The position numbers and the translations under genes were made by a program. Below, piece after piece: positions 23,473 to 33,300 of a stretch of 37,511 nucleotides of DNA. The notes under the pieces are model-generated. The model was not told the DNA's origin and did no database searches. It saw nothing but the letters and a program-made list of their open reading frames with translations. This DNA comes from an uncultured Victivallales bacterium (GTDB lineage Bacteria > Verrucomicrobiota > Lentisphaeria > Oligosphaerales > JAFGRS01), in the NCBI GenBank assembly GCA_903837355.1, contig CAILUI010000136.1, positions 1 through 37,511 on the forward strand, given 5' to 3'. The stretch's first letter is position 1. Each line of letters begins with the position of its first letter.

Positions 23473-26400
23473 ATGGATTGCCAGTACCCTCACGGAACGA
23501 TCCGGCAGCGCCGCCACTGGTCGGTCGCGGCCCTGATGGCTCTCTGCGTGCTGCCGTTGGCGGCACAGGATCTGCCGCATCTGCTGATCTGTACCACGAT
23601 GCCCGCGGGGCTGAAGGCGGAGCGCGTGCCCGTCCTCACGACCGTCAACCTGACGGAGGTGCGGGCGACCGTGGGCGGGACCGCTTTCTCGGCTAACGGC
23701 CTGGTGCACGCCGAGGAGGGCCTGGCCGCGGTGCCGGCGCAGTTCGACGCGCTCAGCGATACGCTTGGGCGCGTCTGCCTGCTGCTGCCCACGCAGCCGG
23801 CGGGGCCACGGCGGGTCAAGCTCTACCTGACCCCGCTCGCGCCGACCGTGACGAGCCCGGTGACGGCTGAGCAGAACGGCGCGACGATCACCGTCAACAC
23901 CGGTTCGGTAACGCTTACCTTCGACCCGGCCAAGGGTGGCGGTCTGCCCTCGAAGATCGTCTTCACGCAGGGCGGCAAGAGCTGGGACGGGATGGTCTTC
24001 AATGACCGGGTCTACCAGCCGGCCCTGCAGGGCTTCCGGCTGGGCGACGACAAGGAGCCGCAGGTACGGCTGACCGCAAACGGGCCGCTATATACCGAAG
24101 TGCAGGTGGCGGCGCGCTACCTGGCTGGCGACCGGCCCACGCCCGCGAACACCGCAGCCACCTACACCTTCAGCTTCCTCGCCGGCTCCCCCACCTTCCG
24201 CGTCTCCGGCGCTATCCAGCAGGGCCAAGCGTTCGACTGGCAGGAACTGCACTTCCTGGAGCTCTACTTCAAGGACAAGGCCTTCCCCGAGTATGCCGCC
24301 AGCGACGCGGCACGACAGTCCTTCAAGGAGGTCGGCAAAGGGGATTACCACCCGCGCTGGGGTGCGCTGATCGATGGTCAGAACGCGATCGGGTTTCTGA
24401 CGACGGCGCTGATCTACGACGGCGATAAGGACTATGGGCGTTACCTGCACGGGCCGTGGCTGTCGTGGGGCGATACGCAGGCTCAGCTCACGGTGGATGT
24501 GTGGGCCGGGACAGCGGCGGATCCGGTGGCGGCCATCAGCGCGGCGGCAGACAGTGGCGTGCGCCTGCTCGCGGGCACGGCTCTGACGCCGGGTCTGGTG
24601 GCCGGGCTGGACCGGCTGCGCCAGGCGGGGGCGCGGCAGGCGTGGTTCGCCGCACTTCTCGAGAGGGCGGTAGTCCAGGGCGAGGTGGGCCTCGCGGCGG
24701 CGGGGAAAGCAGTGCCGTCGCTGCTGGCTCGGAAGGCCATCCGGGACCACTGGCTCAGGCTCGGCAGCGCGGCGCTCTATCTGCTGGGTAACGACCAGAT
24801 GGGCCTGGCGATCTCGACCGGCACCCCTGGGAGCGCCAGTCTGGTCAGCTTCTTCGATCTGCAGCGGCGGCGCGAGCTCCTCGCGGCACCGTGCGACCTG
24901 TTCGCGATCGACCTGGGGGATGGCGCCAAGCGCAAGGCCAGGCTGAGCAGCAGCAGCGGTTGGCAGACGCCCATCACCACGTCCCCGGCGCCTGACGGCA
25001 AGAGCGTCGTGCTGTCGTACGCCGGCGCGACGACGGACCCCGCGCTGCAGGGCCTCGCCGCCAGCCTGAAGGTGCGGCTGGAGGGCAACCTGTCCTACTG
25101 GTCGATCCGCGTCGCCAATGAGTCCAGGCAGTGGAGCCTCGACACGGTGACCCTGCCTTCGCTGAAGGTTGCGCCCCTGGGCGGGGAGGCCGCGGATGAC
25201 GTGCTGCTCTTCCCCAATGGCTACGGGCGCGGCTATCCGCTGAGCTCAGGAGCGGGGCTGAGCGGCTATTACCCCTCCGGGTGGTGTGTGATGCAGTGGA
25301 CGGGGATCTGCGACGATACCAGCGGCATCTACGTGGCCCAGCATGACCCGACCGCGGGCACGAAGTACCTCTACTCCAGTTGCGGCGTCGAGGGGGCCTA
25401 CAGCACCTTGCGGATCGTGGTCCCGGCCGAGAACGCCTCGGTGGCGGGCAACCCGTACACGACCGCGGGAGAGGTCGTGGTCGGCATCACCGGCGGTGGC
25501 TGGTGGCCGCAGGCCCAGATCTACCAGAGCTGGCTCGAGAAGAACGCGCCCTGGTGGCCGGAGCCCGGCAGCTACTCGCGCTCGGACACGCCCGAGTGGC
25601 TGGGGAGCATCCAGGCCTGGGCACAGACGGGGGCCGGCTGGGCCAAAGACACCGTGGGACCGGTGCAGGCCTTTGCCGAAGCGCTGGGCGTGCCGACGGC
25701 ACTACACTGGTACTGCTGGCACGTGATCCCCTTCGACAACCAGTACCCGCACTACTTCCCCGCCAAGGAAGGCTTCCGGCAGGGGGTCGCCGACCTGCAA
25801 CGGGCGGGGGTGCGCGTGATGCCCTACATCAACGGGCGGCTGTGGGACAAGAACACCGACGACTTCCGTGCCGAGGCGCACACCTACGCCAGCAAGCGAC
25901 CCGATGGCGAGCCCTATGTTGAGAACTATGGAACCAGTCCGGCGGACCTGGTGCCGATGTGCGCCTCGCAGCCCTTCTGGCAGAACAAGATCACTGAGAT
26001 CGTGCTGAAGCTGGTCGGCGAGGAAGGCGTGGACGGGGTCTACATCGACCAGGTCGCGGCGGCGGGACCGGCGCTGTGCTATGACCCGACGCACGGTCAC
26101 CCGCTGGCGGGTGGGCATTGGTGGGTGGACGGGTATGGGAAGATGCTCGGGCCGCTGCAGGAGCGGATCGCCAAGGTCAGCCCTGACAAGTTCCTGACCA
26201 CCGAGTGCAATGCCGAACCCTATACCCCGTACTTCGATGCGTTCCTGATGTGTAACTCCAACAGCGACTATGAACTGCCCCTCTTCCCGGCGGTGTATGG
26301 CGGCAAGATCCTGACCTTCGGGACTTACGTCGGTGATGCGGACTCGACGAACCTGACGCTGCTGGCCCTGCGGCAGGGCAAGCTGTTCGCCTTCGGCAGC

Positions 26401-26856
26401 CAGCTCTGGTGGGGCGACCCGAACGTCACCAGCAAGCCTGAGGCGACGGCCTGGCTGCGGGATCTGGCCCGCCTGCGCCAGCAGGTCAATGCGTTCTTCG
26501 TCCACGGACGGATGGCCGCGCCCCCGACGTTCACGGAACGGATCGCACTCGTCCCCTCGGAGTGGAAGCTGTGGGGTCAAGGGACGACCATTCACACGCC
26601 GGAAGTGTGGGCCACGACCTGGCGACTGGAGAATGGGCAGTTGCTGATGCCACTGGTCAACCTGCCGCTGACGGCGAGGACACTGACACTGCGTTTTGAC
26701 CCGGTGGCGTACGGGCTGAAGCCCAAGGCGAAGGTGACCGTGGAGCGGCTCGGTGCCGCGGGCGTGGTCGAGACGGTGCGCCAACGGGGAACGTTCGAGC
26801 TGCCGGTGCGGCTTGGCCCGGCGGAGGCGACGGCGCTGAGGATCACGGTACAGTAG
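23473..26856 (+). CDS. Exported DUF6259-like glycoside hydrolase
   Basis: A protein of 1127 residues. The signal peptide has an Arg-rich n-region and a hydrophobic core (about 16-31, ending LPLAAQ). A long beta-sandwich region (about 35-680) leads to a TIM barrel (about 690-1010) of the DUF6259 type: WWPQAQIYQSWLEKNAPWW, ALHWYCWHVIPFDNQYPHYFP, RVMPYINGRLWD, then EGVDGVYIDQ (D859) and FLTTECNAEP (E911). D859 and E911 sit at strand ends, as the nucleophile and acid/base of GH36/GH-D-like barrels do, so they are the best catalytic candidates. A C-terminal beta domain ends the protein. No activity is known for the family that I can cite. GGGAAGGA (23458-23465) lies 7 nt before the start, which makes it firm. 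It lies 73 bp upstream of GH38. Confidence 0.85.
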   Translation: MDCQYPHGTIRQRRHWSVAALMALCVLPLAAQDLPHLLICTTMPAGLKAERVPVLTTVNLTEVRATVGGTAFSANGLVHAEEGLAAVPAQFDALSDTLGRVCLLLPTQPAGPRRVKLYLTPLAPTVTSPVTAEQNGATITVNTGSVTLTFDPAKGGGLPSKIVFTQGGKSWDGMVFNDRVYQPALQGFRLGDDKEPQVRLTANGPLYTEVQVAARYLAGDRPTPANTAATYTFSFLAGSPTFRVSGAIQQGQAFDWQELHFLELYFKDKAFPEYAASDAARQSFKEVGKGDYHPRWGALIDGQNAIGFLTTALIYDGDKDYGRYLHGPWLSWGDTQAQLTVDVWAGTAADPVAAISAAADSGVRLLAGTALTPGLVAGLDRLRQAGARQAWFAALLERAVVQGEVGLAAAGKAVPSLLARKAIRDHWLRLGSAALYLLGNDQMGLAISTGTPGSASLVSFFDLQRRRELLAAPCDLFAIDLGDGAKRKARLSSSSGWQTPITTSPAPDGKSVVLSYAGATTDPALQGLAASLKVRLEGNLSYWSIRVANESRQWSLDTVTLPSLKVAPLGGEAADDVLLFPNGYGRGYPLSSGAGLSGYYPSGWCVMQWTGICDDTSGIYVAQHDPTAGTKYLYSSCGVEGAYSTLRIVVPAENASVAGNPYTTAGEVVVGITGGGWWPQAQIYQSWLEKNAPWWPEPGSYSRSDTPEWLGSIQAWAQTGAGWAKDTVGPVQAFAEALGVPTALHWYCWHVIPFDNQYPHYFPAKEGFRQGVADLQRAGVRVMPYINGRLWDKNTDDFRAEAHTYASKRPDGEPYVENYGTSPADLVPMCASQPFWQNKITEIVLKLVGEEGVDGVYIDQVAAAGPALCYDPTHGHPLAGGHWWVDGYGKMLGPLQERIAKVSPDKFLTTECNAEPYTPYFDAFLMCNSNSDYELPLFPAVYGGKILTFGTYVGDADSTNLTLLALRQGKLFAFGSQLWWGDPNVTSKPEATAWLRDLARLRQQVNAFFVHGRMAAPPTFTERIALVPSEWKLWGQGTTIHTPEVWATTWRLENGQLLMPLVNLPLTARTLTLRFDPVAYGLKPKAKVTVERLGAAGVVETVRQRGTFELPVRLGPAEATALRITVQ

Positions 26857-26874
26857 CCGACCGGAAGCGTCGGC
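26856..26874. other. Small hairpin after the DUF6259-like gene
   Basis: GCCGAC (26856-26861) and GTCGGC (26869-26874) pair around a 7-nt loop, beginning at the last base of the stop codon. No U-tract follows, so termination is doubtful. It may stabilise the 3' end or simply be chance in GC-rich DNA. Confidence 0.3.
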
Positions 26875-26929
26875 CACGGCAGAGCACGGTAGCGGAGTCC
26901 GCATTGATCCGGAGAGGGTCGTCGCACCT

Positions 26930-29644
26930 ATGGCGCACGCACTGAAGCTACATATCGTCCCGCACACGCACTGGGACCGGGAATGGTACTTCACCCTGGA
27001 GGAGTTCCGCTACCGCCTGGTGAAGTTGATCGACACCCTTCTGCGCTGCATGGAGGGGGGGGCCATCGAGTATTTCGTGCTGGATGGCCAGACGATCGCC
27101 CTGGAGGACTACCTCGAGGTCCGGCCCGAGAATCGGGACCGGCTGCTGGCACTGATCCAGTCGGGGAGACTGCTGGTCGGCCCGTGGTATACCCAGCCCA
27201 ATACCTTCATGTCAGGAGCCGAAGCGCAGGTACGCAATCTGCTGCGGGGCCGGCAGGAGATGGCGGCCTATGGCGGGGGCATGGCTGACATCAACTACCT
27301 GCCCGACCAGTTCGGCTTCAACAGCCAGATGCCCCAGGTCATGGCGGGTTTTGGCATGACCCACCTGGTCGGGGCGCGTGGCCTGCCGAAACGCTGTGAC
27401 ACCTACTTCATCTGGGTCGGCAGTGACCAGACTGCCGTGAAGGTCTGTGCGCTGCCGAACTCCTACAACAACGCCAACGGCTTCTGTGACCGCAGCGAAC
27501 GGAAGACCTTCCGCGTCTTCGGTGAACCCATCGTCATGCCGTCGCTGCCCGACCGCCTGGATCTGGTTTTGCGCGAGCAGGCCCGTGCCGTCTCGCCGCA
27601 GCTCCTGGCCCTCAACGGCGTAGACCACATGTTCCCGAATACCTCCATGCTCGAGACGATCGCCAAGATCCGCGAGCTGCACCCCGAGATCGAGGTCGAG
27701 CAGAGCACCTTCCGCAGATACATCGACGCGGTGGAGGCCACGCTGCAGAAGGCGCTCGTCACCTGCACGGGTGAGCAACGCGACCCCCGCGAGAACCTGA
27801 TCCTGCCGGCGTCCCAGTCGATGCGGATGGACATCAAGAAGTTCAATCGCCGCCTGGAGGATCTTCTGGAGAGGCGGGTGGAGCCGCTCGTCTGCAGGAT
27901 GGCGAGCCTCGGCGAGGCGGACCTGCCGCTGGCCGAGCTGCGCCGAGCCTGGGAGTACATGCTCCAGAACCAGGCCCACGACAGTCTGTGCTGCGCTAAT
28001 TCCGACCCCAGTTACCGTGAGATCTTCGTGCGCTTCGAGAAGGTCGATGACATCGCCAGGGAGATCTGCAACGAACTCGACCAGCGTTTCATCCGCCGGC
28101 TCTGCGGCCTGCCGGAGGAGGCTCTGCTGCTGCTGAACCCGACGCCGCAACCGCGGGACGAACCGGTGACGGTGGACGTCATCGTCTCCAACCACCGGGC
28201 CTTCTGGCAGCCGCATCTCTTCTGTGACGGGGTGGAGATCCCGGCCTACGTGCAGGGCGTCAAGGCCGATGGGTTACTGCGCTTCGTGCCGTTCTCAGGC
28301 TGGGTCGGCCAACTCTCGGTGGCCGTCTTCCGGATGACCATCCAGCCGGGTGCGGTTCCGGCGCTGGGCTACAAGCTGCTCGAGATCCGTGGCGGCGGCC
28401 AGCACGATGCGCCCGTCGACGGCATCGTCAGCGGCTTCGGGGTGCTGGAAAACGAGTACCTGCGGGTCTCCGTGAACCCCAATGCCAGCGTCGACGTCAC
28501 CGACAAGCGGACGGGACGGACCTTCCGGGAGGTCCACAGCTTCATCGACAATGGCGAGACCGGTGGCGGCTTCCAGCACATCCCACCGCTGCGCGATGAG
28601 ACCGCGGTCAGCGCTGGCCGTGGGCTTGCCGTGAGCATCATCGAGAACAACCCGCTGCAGGGCGTGCTGTCTGTCAGGCAGACTCTCTGCGTCCCGGCCG
28701 GACTCGCCGCCGATACCCTCGCGCGCAGCCGGGAGACGGCCGAGATCGGCATCTCTTTCAGGCTGATCCTGCGCCGGGGCTGTCCCTACCTCGAGTTCGA
28801 GACTCAGATCGAGAACACGGCCAAGGACCACCGGCTCCGGGTGGCCTTCCCCACCGATATCGAGAGTGAGACCGGCTATGCGGGACAGCCGTTTGACGTG
28901 GTGGAGAGGCCGGTCCAGCCGGCGCGGGTCAACCACCTCGACGAGGGCGACTACGAGCCGTTCCTGGGCTACCATCCGATGCACGATTTCTGCGGCATTT
29001 CCGATGGCGTCACCGGCGTCACGGTGGCCGGCGACGGCATCATGGAGTACGAAATCCTGCCCATGCGCAAGACGCTCTGCCTGACCCTGCTGAGGGCGAC
29101 CGACAGGCTGCATGTGGGGGTCATGGCAACCGGGTCCAAGTTCAAGGTGCCGATGGCGCAACTGCTGGGCCTTCAGGAGTTCCGCTATGCGTTCATCCCG
29201 TATCGCGGCGGCTTCGCGAACTCCCTCCCGGCGGTGGAACGTTTCCGGCACCCGATCCGTTTTGTACAAAAGGACTTCCTCGAGGCCGAATCGATGCCGG
29301 ACTACCGCGCGCCAAGCCCCATCCTGCCGGGTTGCGGCGGCCTGATCGAGGTGGACAGCGTCTGCGTCACCACCACGCTGAAACCTGCTGAGAATGGCCA
29401 GGGGATGGTGCTGCGCCTGTACAACCCGACCGACCGCGACGAGCCGGTCAGGATCACCGTCGCCAGCACCCTCGAGGTCCTCTCGGCCGAACGGGTGCGG
29501 CTCGATGAAACCTTGGTGGAATCCCTGGCCCCGGCCAACACCTTCGCGCTGAGCGCCGGACCCAGGAAGATCGTGAGCCTGCGCATCGAGGCAAGGGTCA
29601 TGGCGACACTGCCGGGCGGGCAGGCTCCGGATGGCGGGATATAG
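26930..29644 (+). CDS. GH38 alpha-mannosidase family protein
   Basis: A protein of 904 residues. The N-terminal GH38 domain begins at once with VPHTHWDREW; H14 and D16 match the zinc ligands of the family. YLPDQFGFNSQMPQ supplies D126, the expected zinc-binding nucleophile, and NQAHDSLCCANSD supplies H350, the fourth ligand, with D351. The three-helix middle domain and long C-terminal beta-sandwich domains (about 400-900) are normal for the family. It resembles bacterial cytoplasmic GH38 enzymes such as mannosylglycerate hydrolases and alpha-1,3- or alpha-1,6-mannosidases; the exact linkage cannot be read from sequence. There is no signal peptide, unlike the surrounding glycosidases, so it should work on imported oligosaccharides or glycosides. 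It is probably cotranscribed with the gene at 23473-26856. Confidence 0.93.
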   Translation: MAHALKLHIVPHTHWDREWYFTLEEFRYRLVKLIDTLLRCMEGGAIEYFVLDGQTIALEDYLEVRPENRDRLLALIQSGRLLVGPWYTQPNTFMSGAEAQVRNLLRGRQEMAAYGGGMADINYLPDQFGFNSQMPQVMAGFGMTHLVGARGLPKRCDTYFIWVGSDQTAVKVCALPNSYNNANGFCDRSERKTFRVFGEPIVMPSLPDRLDLVLREQARAVSPQLLALNGVDHMFPNTSMLETIAKIRELHPEIEVEQSTFRRYIDAVEATLQKALVTCTGEQRDPRENLILPASQSMRMDIKKFNRRLEDLLERRVEPLVCRMASLGEADLPLAELRRAWEYMLQNQAHDSLCCANSDPSYREIFVRFEKVDDIAREICNELDQRFIRRLCGLPEEALLLLNPTPQPRDEPVTVDVIVSNHRAFWQPHLFCDGVEIPAYVQGVKADGLLRFVPFSGWVGQLSVAVFRMTIQPGAVPALGYKLLEIRGGGQHDAPVDGIVSGFGVLENEYLRVSVNPNASVDVTDKRTGRTFREVHSFIDNGETGGGFQHIPPLRDETAVSAGRGLAVSIIENNPLQGVLSVRQTLCVPAGLAADTLARSRETAEIGISFRLILRRGCPYLEFETQIENTAKDHRLRVAFPTDIESETGYAGQPFDVVERPVQPARVNHLDEGDYEPFLGYHPMHDFCGISDGVTGVTVAGDGIMEYEILPMRKTLCLTLLRATDRLHVGVMATGSKFKVPMAQLLGLQEFRYAFIPYRGGFANSLPAVERFRHPIRFVQKDFLEAESMPDYRAPSPILPGCGGLIEVDSVCVTTTLKPAENGQGMVLRLYNPTDRDEPVRITVASTLEVLSAERVRLDETLVESLAPANTFALSAGPRKIVSLRIEARVMATLPGGQAPDGGI

Positions 29645-29651
29645 TTGCCGT

Positions 29652-29849
29652 ATGAAACGAGCAGAGCGCAAGCGCCGCTCCACGGAGCCGTTACCCGCCT
29701 TCAGTGAGGATGGGGTCGATCTGACGCTCATACGCTGGATGCTCTCGTTGAGCGTGGAGGAGCGTTTGCAGATCCTCGAGGACCATGCGGCATTTGCCTC
29801 AGACCTGCGTCATGCAAACCCAGCGCTTCAGGTTCCGCACCATCCTTGA
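29652..29849 (+). CDS. Small partner protein upstream of a nucleotidyltransferase
   Basis: A protein of 65 residues, basic at the N-terminus (MKRAERKRRS), then acidic and helical: DLTLIRWMLSLSVEERLQILEDHAAF. The LSVEERLxxLxD segment is one I associate with small proteins encoded directly before nucleotidyltransferases in PVC and related genomes. It starts 7 bp after the GH38 stop, and its 3' end overlaps the downstream gene by 38 bp. A role as accessory subunit or antitoxin is inference from this arrangement. Confidence 0.7.
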   Translation: MKRAERKRRSTEPLPAFSEDGVDLTLIRWMLSLSVEERLQILEDHAAFASDLRHANPALQVPHHP

Positions 29850-30312
29850 GGTCCTCGACCGCTTTACCGTCGAGCACATCGTCGTGGGCGGTGTCTGTGC
29901 CGTGGCGCACGGGGCCCCGATCACGACCTTTGACCTTGACTTGGTGCATCGGCGAACCCCCGGCAACATCGACCGTATCCTGGCGTCATTGGCAGAGCTC
30001 CAGGCATACCACCGGGAACCGGGTGATCGCCGGCTGGCGCCGCGGCGGGCGGCACTCGAAGGCGCCGGACCGTCATTGTTCACAACGAAGCACGGATCGG
30101 TGGACTTCATCGGTGAACTGTCTGGGCGAGGCTTCGAGCAACTGCTGCCTCACACCGTCGAGCTCGTTCTCGGCGCCAAGCTGAGGATCCTTCTTCTGGA
30201 CCTGGAAACCCTGATTGAGGTGAAGCAGGAGGCCGGGCGACCGAAGGATATTGCTGTGCTGCCGACACTGCGGCAGACACTGGCGGAGAACCGCCGACAA
30301 CACGGCGGGTGA
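29812..30312 (+). CDS. Nucleotidyltransferase-fold protein
   Basis: A protein of 166 residues from MQTQRFRF. An in-frame ATG at 29785 would add 9 residues, and neither start has a well-spaced ribosome-binding site. The motif is IVVGGVCAVAHG (G26-G27) then PITTFDLDLVHRRT (D41, D43), the intact DxD of an active nucleotidyltransferase, with SVDFIGELSG giving the third acidic position and LIEVKQEAGRPKDIAVLPTL a C-terminal helix. It belongs to the stand-alone group often paired with a tiny upstream protein, as here. Unlike the pair at 15551-16172, the small partner comes first. The target is unknown; toxin-antitoxin or defence roles are plausible. Confidence 0.8.
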   Translation: MQTQRFRFRTILEVLDRFTVEHIVVGGVCAVAHGAPITTFDLDLVHRRTPGNIDRILASLAELQAYHREPGDRRLAPRRAALEGAGPSLFTTKHGSVDFIGELSGRGFEQLLPHTVELVLGAKLRILLLDLETLIEVKQEAGRPKDIAVLPTLRQTLAENRRQHGG

Positions 30313-30362
30313 TACGGCGATCGTGATCCCCCGGTGTCGTCTCCTCAACCCAGGGAGCAAGC

Positions 30363-33300
30363 GTGCAAGAACTGCGATACCTCATCGGCCTGCTGGCCGC
30401 GCTGGTGGCGCTGAGTACGAGCGCCGCGCCGCTGTCGCTACAGACCGCCAGCCTCCGGGCCCGCTTCGACCTGGGCACGCTCACGGACCTTAGCGATAGG
30501 CACGGGCAGCGCTACGTCGGCGGGAGCGCCGCGGCGCCGACGGGTGTCACCATTCACCGCCTCGGCGCGGAGCATGCGGCGCAGGCCGGCGGTGGCCCGT
30601 TGGTCCTGGATGCCGAGGGCCGGGCGCGCTGCCGTTACGAGTCCTTGCGCGACCTTCCTGGCGGCGTGATCGAGGGCGACTTGGCGCGCGTTGACGCCTC
30701 CGGGGAGGTGACCGCGGCCTTCCACTGCCAGTCGCCCGAGCCGGGCGTTGCCGGGGTGGAGTGGAGCGTTGGGCCGATTCCGGCCGAGATGAACCTCATC
30801 GTGCCTGGCTGGGGCGGTTTCCGGTTGACGGCCACCTCGCCCGTCACCGCTGCGGATCTGGAGTACCCGATGGCCTGGGAGGCGCAGTTGGTTATCGTCG
30901 AGGGCCAGGGCCGCGGCTTCTACGTCTGGGCCGACGACACCACGGGCAGGTACAAGCGCCTGCGGATTCGGTTGAAACCGGATGGCTGGTGGCTGGGCTT
31001 CACCACCTGGAACAACGCGCCCTTCGACGAGCTCAGGGAATGCCAGTCGGTGAACTGGCGCATCGGTGTCTACGAGGGCGACTGGCGGGTGCCGGCACGG
31101 CGCTACCGTGAGTGGGCCCAGGCTAACCTGCCCCCGGTCACGGACCGCCAACCGGCCTGGGTGCGGGACATCCGCAGCGTGGTCATCCTCTTCAGTGCTC
31201 CCGAGGCCGCGATCCTGGACACACTCGCCCAATGCGTCGACCCCCGGCAGACCCTGGTCTACGTCCCGAACTGGCGCCCGGATGGCTACGACCGCCTGTA
31301 CCCGAACTACGAGGGCGTGGCGTCGTTCGGACCCTTCGTCACGCACGCCCACGAGCTTGGCTTCCGGGTGATGCCGCACCTCAACTACTTCGCCTGCGAC
31401 CCGCAGCACCCGCTGTACGAGCAGCTCAAGGCTTACCACCTGCGCGACCCCTGGGGCACCCACGAGCAGCAGTGGTTCACCTGGGATGATGCGAGCGATC
31501 CGACCAACAATCGTAAGCTCGCCTACATCAACCCGGCCTACCGACCCTGGCGCGACTTGCTCATCGAGCGCATCGGGAAACTCCAAGCGACCTACGGCGT
31601 CGACGCCGTCTACCTCGACCAGACCCTGAACATCTACAACGACCACAACGGCCTCTGCGAGGGCACCACGATGCTGCAGGGCAACCTGGCGCTGGGGCGC
31701 GAACTGCGCGCGGCGCTGCCCGGCCTGGCTGTCGGCGGCGAGTCTCTCAACGAGGTGACGGCGCGCTACCAGGACTTCTGCCAGCGTCACGCCTACGGGA
31801 TCGACTTTGACCGCAGCACCTGGAACAAGGCGCAGCTCAAGGACGCCCACCCGATCAGCTCCTACCTGTTTCAGCCTACGATCATGTTCCATTACATCGG
31901 TTGCCCGCCGCCAGCGACGGACCAGTACTACGCGGCCTGGCGCGAGGACTACACGCGCTGGGGCGTGCTGCCGACGCTGATGGTGTTCGGCGCCGAGACG
32001 AAGCCGCCGACCGGGTTCGGGCGTCAGCTCGCCGCTGAGATCAGGTTCTGGCAGACGGAGCGCCTGGTGCCAGATCTCGAGGGCCCGTGGCCGGCGGACG
32101 TCCTCTTCCCCTACCGAACCGCCTCCGGCCAACGGGCCGTGCGCACGGCCGACGGCAGGTTCACCTGCGGCAAGCGCGAGATCAGCCGCACGGTCACTGG
32201 CGTCTCCGAGCTTCGCCTGGCGGGCACGATCGAGGGGGCGCTCTGCTACGACCGCAAACGCATCTTCGGCCTGAACCCGGACCTCTGGTATCCAGCCTTC
32301 CCCGAGCCGCGCGATCTGACCGCCTTCCACGTGGAGTCGCTGCCGGCGGGTGTCAGCCTGCAGACCAGCACACTCCAGGATGGCTTCGCGACGCTGACCG
32401 CCCGCGCCGAAGTGGTGGCCTACCTGCCGCGGTTGATGGCGCAGGCCACCTGCGGCTCAAGGCCCTTCGTCGGCGACCCGCTTGAGGTCCGTGGCGCCCT
32501 CCAGGGTGCGGACGGCTCGCAGTTCGCCAGCCTGGGCGACCAACTCCACGCCCACCCGCCCTGGAAGTCCGGGCCCGGCATCGCCTCGGCGCGCTGGCAG
32601 CTCAAACTCCCCCGGCACGGCAAGCCGCGCTTCGTCAGCGAGGTGGCGCTGGATCCCGGAGCCGCAGGCACGTCCGACGGCGTCCGCTTCGGGGTGACGG
32701 CACGGCACGGACGCCAGACGGCGCATGTCGAGCTGCACAACGCGACCGCCGAGCGGCGCCCGCTGGACCTCGACCTGGCCGCCTTTGCCGGCCAGGAGAT
32801 TGAGCTCGAGCTCACGGTTGATCCCGGCCCGGCCCGGGAGGTGACCGCCGACTGGGCGCGCTGGTTTGCACCGCGGGTGGTGGACGCCGCCGTGACCAAC
32901 GGGCGCCTGGCGATCGTCGACCCCGCCCGGAAAACGGCCGTCTTGAGCGGGACGCAGGCCTCAACCCCGGGTTACCGCGGCACCCGCTCCGTGGTCGCGG
33001 TCAGCTTCCCCGGCACCCTCATCCTCCTGCGCGATCCGCCCGCCAGCGTGGCCCTGCCGGTGGACCTGGCGTCGAGCCCGTTCCGGGTGGGCTTCAGTGA
33101 CGCCAGCGGCCAGGTGCTGACGGCTCCTGCCTGGGCCGATGCGGTGGTGGGGCTGGGCAAGGTGGGTGGCGTGGAGCGCCGTAGCCTGCGCGTGCAACCG
33201 CCCGATCTGGGCCGGACCAGCGTCACCTATGCTCTGGCCCTGCCGCCGGCGCCGGCCGCCGTGCGCTGTTTCGTAGGCATCGAGGACGGCTCGCGTTCGA

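Noticed and set aside
21260..23566. Minus-strand open frame of about 770 codons
   Set aside because: Antisense across the radical SAM and UroD genes, which have clear family motifs; composition is that of a shadow frame.
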